A stretch of 64,000 bases of DNA, from NCBI GenBank assembly GCA_030015575.1, contig JASDDO010000016.1, positions 111,185,241 through 111,249,240 on the forward strand. The letters are read 5' to 3'. The notes below the pieces were generated by a model. It made no database searches and was not told where the DNA came from. It was given only the letters and a program-made list of their open reading frames with translations. Positions 58,706-64,000 of the stretch are shown in pieces. The stretch's first letter is position 1. Every line of letters starts with the position of its first letter. Both the position numbers and the translations under genes were made by a program. This DNA is from Agapanthus africanus. Lineage: Eukaryota; Streptophyta; Magnoliopsida; Asparagales; Amaryllidaceae.

Positions 58706-61228
58706 TAATAGAAGAGGCATTACTAGGAATACCTGGATACCCCTTCGAGACATTTTCATGTTTCAGTTTCACTGTGTATTGTTAAAAGAAAACTGATTTC
58801 CCAATTAGCCCTTGCTCCAGGCTATGTATTTACCAGGTTTGATTCTCACATCCGTATGGTTTTACAGATGATGAGTGGGAGTAAGTTATTGGGAATTAGG
58901 TGATCATTCTCATTATATCGGGATTCGTTGTAATTGGTGATATTTGAGGAAATCGCCTGGGTTTTTGCCGGATGGAAAATATTTGGTTTTGAATATCCGT
59001 TGTTATGCACCAATTTCAAACTGATATATCTGTACGTTTATTTTTATAAAGTGAGATATAACTTTTTAAAATTATGTCCATGACATTTACCTATATCAGT
59101 TGATAGTTAGGTAAGGAGCATTAAACAGCGGTGTAATTCTTCTTAACCATAAGTACAGTTTTCAACCTACAACACACAGGGAATGCGTTATTAGACTCAG
59201 GGGATTTATACAGAATATTGTCTGTTGTCCAGTGTCCATTAGGACAGAGGGGTTGGTACTCGTACTGTATTCTATTTACTTATGACTTCTCTAGTTCTTA
59301 GACATGTGTTTCGTAGAAATACAAGATCCAAGTTTTGAGAAGTTATAGGTATAAGAGTAAAATAGAGAACCAGGTGTTGCAAGTATCGGGATTCTTCAAG
59401 GTGATCGAAGATGTAGATACTTGTGTTTGGTATTCAGTTGATAGTAATGGTTTTGAGAAATTTGTTTCTCCTTCAGGTTACTCATAATTGGGTGCACTCT
59501 TAAGTTGAGTAATGCTAATCGGCCTCTCTCCATTTAGTTGACATGCACTAGAGACAGCTGCATGATTTGAATCTGGTTCCAATTAAATCAGTGCCTCTAT
59601 TTCTACATTGTATATAGAATAGTTCATATCTTAACATTGTTAAGGTACGGGGAGTTTTCCGGCTTATGCTTAAAACCAGACTCTGAATAACTCAAGGCAC
59701 GTTTCTGTAGTGGCAGTTTGTGGGTTGACCCGGGCTATGACGAGGGTTGGCTTTCTACCATGTGGAAGATCAATAGTGATATTGTTCTTGACTCGCCACA
59801 GTTTTAATAAAAATGGATTTTTTTTCAGAAAACAGTAGTGGGAGTATGGTAAACTGGAAGTGATTCCAGAACCGCAAACGATTACTGAAAATTTGATAAA
59901 AACCTAAAGATTCAATCTGGTTTGACATTTCATTGGCCACTCCGCAGATAAGGTAGGTAACCTCAGGCACTCGAGAGGTACTTCGGTATGCTCAAAGACA
60001 GTGACAGGGAGGTTCTTGTTTTCCCAGACTTGACACTACTGTTGTTCTAGGCTATGAGACCTGGCAGGAGGATGAGTATAGCGTCGTTCTAAACTAGCTT
60101 CAGAAGTGCACGTGTATATGACTCTGCCAGAGGGTTGTCGTAGTCAGTGGGAGCAGCGGAAGCATAGTGGACAAGTAGCTTATGTCTATTTATGGACTAA
60201 AGCAGATATAGCAGAGAAAGATCATCTATTTTTGATGTGACAGTCATGGGTTTGACTTCATCAGAATAGGGGATGGATCTGTTAAGAAGGTAGTAGGGTG
60301 TGATGTCCTGGTATTTGGATGACATACACAGAGTAGGAAGTGAAATTCCTATACTACGATCGGTTATACTTTGGTTGTCACACAGTGGTTTCTCCACACA
60401 GGATATAGATATAATATCAGACATCCTGATTACTAGATCTATGGTTTTAGATCTAGATTTGGGTAGTTTCCCAATCTGGGTACTTAGACAGCATTCTACA
60501 TGTGTTTTAGAATGGACGACTCCTGGCACGGTAGTATACCTGCAGGTGATGGAGTCACCCTCTCTAAAGGTGTCTTACAGACTAAAGGGGAGAGGGATGT
60601 GCATGATTGACATATCACTTGCTTAGGCTATTGAGTCAATCATGAGATGTCAAGTACCACACCAGATGTTGTTTTTGCACTAGATGCAATAAGTTGATAT
60701 TAATCCAATCCTGGAGAAGCGTTCGGAAGCAGTTTATGAACACAAGCGGATGTTCTAGGGATATGATAACAACAGCCTCTTTTGGGAGACGGTTATCATT
60801 CCAGGCTTCCAAGGTGACCTGGATGACAGAGTGACTGTCAGAGTTATAGTTTTCCCTCTGACGAGGGGCAGTAGTTTGGACTGGTGGTCCAAGCGGATAC
60901 CGAGGGAGGCATGGCGCACGATACTGATTAAGTTCAGTTGACGATACAGTCTAAGAAGTTTGGATTTGGAGTTCATTTATGAACTATGTCCCATCAGATA
61001 TCCAGACATATTCTAAGACATGTATTGCTCATTTCAGGAGATGGCTTTCTCCATGAACTTGAGATAAAGAGAGACATAGAAGGAAACATCAGGGATGATC
61101 CACTCACTGAGGCTATTCCTCGAACACAATAGTTTCATAAACGGGCATTGTGAAACTGATTAATAGAGGAGTTAGGTGTTCGGTATCACACCGGCTGTGA
61201 GTATGCGACATCGCAATAATTAGCCTTG
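58706..61228 (+). pseudogene. Decayed copia pol of element C
   Basis: Alignable with E from the integrase region on. The reverse-transcriptase core is visible at about 60305-60440 as YLDDIH followed by an EIPILRSV stretch, corresponding to YVDDILLIGNDIPMLQSV in E. RNase H traces appear near 60985-61020 as SRHILRH. Many stops and indels occur, so no product is possible. It stops just before the polypurine tract. Confidence 0.75.
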
Positions 61229-61244
61229 AGTGTAAGTGGGAGAT
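61229..61244 (+). promoter_or_regulatory. Polypurine tract of element C
   Basis: AGTGTAAGTGGGAGAT before the 3' LTR. Confidence 0.85.
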
Positions 61245-63341
61245 TGTTGGATATAGTGCCCTCAAATTCAATTATTGAATCGTAGGCACGTGATTGCAAT
61301 GATTGAGGGAGGACCTATGCCGGTAGGGCAGTCTTACTCAAGATGATAGTATGCTATCTGGTTTATTTTTATCATCGTGTACATGCTTTAGATGATGTTA
61401 CAGATCACTATTGCAAGTTGATAGAGCCCTTAGGATTCTTGCTTGACAGCCAGCAGTATGATGGCGATCATATACGTGGGAGCTGGGGTCTACAAGCACA
61501 TCCTTAAAATTGGTCCCTAGTCATGGGAGTTTCGAGACAGGGCATCGATACTCCAGAGTAGACTAGTGTATACAGTCGAGACCCCGACGAGGGGCGGTGG
61601 CCGGTATCACAAGCCATTGGTGTCAGTTGGATCACCTATGATGTATATAGGTGCTCATTGGGTTATGAGTACACCGGACATGACTCACCGGGAACATGCT
61701 AGTTGGTACTATACCTGACGTCAGATAGCAGTTCCCTGGTGACATGTGTACAGGTTAGTTCATCGACCTAAGATCGTCATTTGTCTCGTGTGAGTTCCCA
61801 CTGTGCTTTGATTACTACCCTACCATGGCTCAAAGGAGTCGTGAAAACAGGTTTTAGTTGGGTACGGTCCCGAGCCACATGGAGGCAGTGAGCGGATCGG
61901 CAGGGGTTTCGTCTCTCCCGGTATTGGGGGTGAGATCGCGCTGTGTCTTGGAGAGCCATTACATGAAGTCTTTGGCCAAGACAGGAGATTTACTGGTAGG
62001 TATTCCACTAGTATCTCAGGGTGTTCTGGGCTACACTCCGACATGACTTGTACTGCTTTTGGGGGTCTGACATTTACCAACCCCCTAGGCCCGACATGCG
62101 ATACTCATAGACGAACGGACCGGACTGTACGGATATTGTCACTGACAGGCTCAGTAGGGTGTAAGGATGAGTTCGCTCATCGACCTCCCTTTTGGTCAAT
62201 ACCTGGTGGCCCGTCACGTACAGCTAGTACCGCTGACATGCTAGTGGTTAAATCCACAGTCAGTGTATTGACGAGTCTTTAGAGTCCCCCATATACAGTT
62301 TCTCAAGTTTCGGGCGAAACGTTGTAGAGGCCGCATGGATTTATGGAAGGGTTCGAACATACGCGTGCACTTGTGCACGTGTCATGGTTCGGACGGATAA
62401 TACTAGCGGGCTTTGGTTTAAGCCGGATCCTAGTATTATACTGTATAGATTTTGTCTCATTGCATTTGTATTTGGTCGAAATACAAATGTGGGTATGTAT
62501 ATACAATCACGGGGTTATCCTGTAATTTATTACGGGATCACTTTTTGAAGTTGCCAGTTTGCATTCCATTTCGGCCATTTTCCTTTCTTTCTTTTCTTGG
62601 CTGATTTTTGCATTGAGGGGGGGGGGCTTATTTGCAAATTGGGGATTTATAAAAGGAAGGGGTTTTCTGTGGCCACTGGGGCTCCAGGCCATTCCAGCAA
62701 CTTCTCATGGTTTCTTGATTGATTGAGTGATTTGTGAGCCATCTTGTAGCATTTATTGCTTTAGATATTGGTTGTGATCTTGTGTGCTTATGGTCACCAT
62801 TTTATTGCTCCTACACTCACTACCACCATTCCTTTTATTGCCATGGCCGAGCTATTTTTAGGCAGCCCCTCATTCTTTTGGGTGTGGGAATTTTGATCTC
62901 ATTTCATTACTACAAAATTCCTAAGCTCCTTTTTCATTGCTCATTTCATCTCCACCCAAAATGGCAACTTCGATTAACCCTTGAGACAAAGTGTTCTACG
63001 TATATTCTACAACAATCTTGGATACGTCGGCTAGCAAACTTCGTGTCCGAGTTGCCTCAGTTCAGAGGCGGGAGCCCGTAAAAAGACTCATTGATGTGGT
63101 GCCCTTCCGACGAGGAGACCGGAGATCAGAGATGCCGCGAGGAGCTTGGGATAGTGGCCAAAGACCGAAAGACACGGATCGATCGGTATAGCCTTTCTAA
63201 CCCTTCTCTAGTTAGCTAGTTTGTGTTAATGGTTCGATCCGGGTGAAAGTATACGATAGCACCAGTTTCAAGTTTATGAAAAAGTTTTTGTTTCCGCATT
63301 TTGGCCTCGGATTGACGGCCGGGGCGCTATGTAGACTTACA
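61245..63341 (+). repeat. 3' LTR of element C
   Basis: 2,097 bp, TGTTGGATATAGTGCC to GTAGACTTACA; target duplication GCGCG follows. Confidence 0.9.
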
Positions 63342-63346
63342 GCGCG

Positions 63347-64000
63347 GTGCATGGATGGCCATTACCAGAAATCCTTGTCCAAGGTAGAGGAGAATTACTG
63401 ATCCAGGATTGATAGTTTCTCAGGTGGTGATGGGTTTCATGCCGACACTAAATGTCGCGTTGTTAGGGGTTTGACTTTATCCACCCCCTAGACTCGATAT
63501 GCGATACTCTTAGACGAACATACCAGACTGTTCGAATATTGTCACTGTCAGGCTCAGTAGGGGTTTGGATGAGTTTGCTCGTCGGCCTTCCTTTCGCTCA
63601 ATACCTGGGTAGCCGTTACGTACAGCTAGTGCCGCTGACGTGCTTGTGGTTAAACCCACTGCCAGCATATTGACGAGTGTTTAGAGTCCCACACAGAGGG
63701 TTTTCACGGTTCATGCGATATGGTGTAGATGACGTATGTTGGTACATACAGGTGTCCGATTAAATATGTGTACATGCTGCACAGACTTTAATCGGATGGT
63801 TGATAATACTAGCGGCTTAGGATTAAGCCGGATTATTAAATCAGGTTTTGATTTAATAATTTATACATGTATATATATATATATATATATGTATTCTAGT
63901 ATTATTTTTCATTATTCATTTTCTCTCTTGGCTATTCGTATTTTTGTACGAATACGCGTATATGTATTTTGATACTTGTACCGGGTTGTATTCCGTATTT
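63347..64000 (+). mobile_element. LTR of element G, continued, cut by the window edge
   Basis: Continues 53417 after element C; GTGCATGGATGGCCATTACC matches the position after GCGCTGTGT in related LTRs. Contains an (AT)n run at about 63868-63890. No end is reached. Confidence 0.8.

Larger units (their letters stand above)
53418..63341 (+). mobile_element. Element C: full-length but defective copia element
   Basis: 9,924 bp with LTRs of 2,100 and 2,097 bp and target duplication GCGCG at 53413-53417 and 63342-63346. Primer site, leader, a duplicated segment where gag should be, decayed pol and polypurine tract lie between. No complete product can be made. Same plan as element A. In the first 310 bp the LTRs differ at about 13 sites (roughly 96 percent identity), far less change than pol shows against E or B. 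Confidence 0.9.

Noticed and set aside
1-64000. CRISPR arrays, bacterial operons, rRNA or tRNA genes
   Set aside because: Repeats present are LTR, leader or tandem repeats of plant elements; no spacer pattern, no tRNA cloverleaf noticed (the initiator-tRNA matches are primer-binding sites).

Overview
The window looks like plant nuclear DNA, probably a flowering plant (species not determinable). It is almost wholly transposable elements. I see no host protein gene, rRNA, tRNA or CRISPR. The main content is a set of related Ty1/copia LTR retrotransposons with LTRs of about 1.9-2.2 kb, an initiator-tRNA-Met primer site (TGGTATCAGAGCC) and a roughly 2-kb non-coding leader. The order gag-PR-IN-RT-RH marks them as copia; long LTRs, long leader and a polyprotein near 1,300 aa recall the Angela/BARE type (inferred).

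Layout, left to right. 1-100: end of an LTR of an element lying outside the window. 101-10641: element A (minus), defective, its leader split by a 4-kb Ty3/gypsy solo LTR (3170-7195). 10642-11849 and 29693-30567: two halves of a decayed CACTA (En/Spm) TNP2-like transposase gene, split by element D (11850-29692, target duplication ATTCC). D's 3' LTR is itself split by element E (19856-29595, target duplication TAAAG). E is complete, with two 1,882-bp LTRs that differ visibly at one base and a single uninterrupted gag-pol frame. 30570-31430: probable small gypsy solo LTR. 31555-36815: palindrome-rich repeats (an AGACGTCT array, a CACGTG array with an 87-bp tandem repeat, and a large inverted repeat). 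36816-50607: element B (minus), a gag-deleted copia element, with a truncated second copy B' sharing one LTR. 50608-52748: two LTR pieces in inverted orientation. 52749-53417 and 63347-64000: LTR of element G, interrupted by full-length defective element C (53418-63341, target duplication GCGCG).

How the parts relate. Only E has gag, protease, integrase, reverse transcriptase and RNase H together. B, B' and D share one gag deletion; A and C carry an unrelated duplicated segment of about 410 bp where gag should be. C and D keep LTRs that are alike (about 96-98 percent in the parts compared by eye) although their pol is full of stops, so they were probably already defective when copied and used proteins supplied in trans by an E-like element.

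The most notable signal is in the leaders. Every element with the region preserved carries three copies of TTGTTGGC-N4-GTCAAGG. In E, D and C, where I checked the flanks, each can fold as an inner stem with N4 as loop, enclosed by a different outer stem, mostly perfectly paired. N4 is the same in the copies of one element but differs between families (ATAC in E, TTTC in B and D, CAAA in C, CTTT in A). This looks like an undescribed cis-acting RNA module. All alignments here were done by eye.
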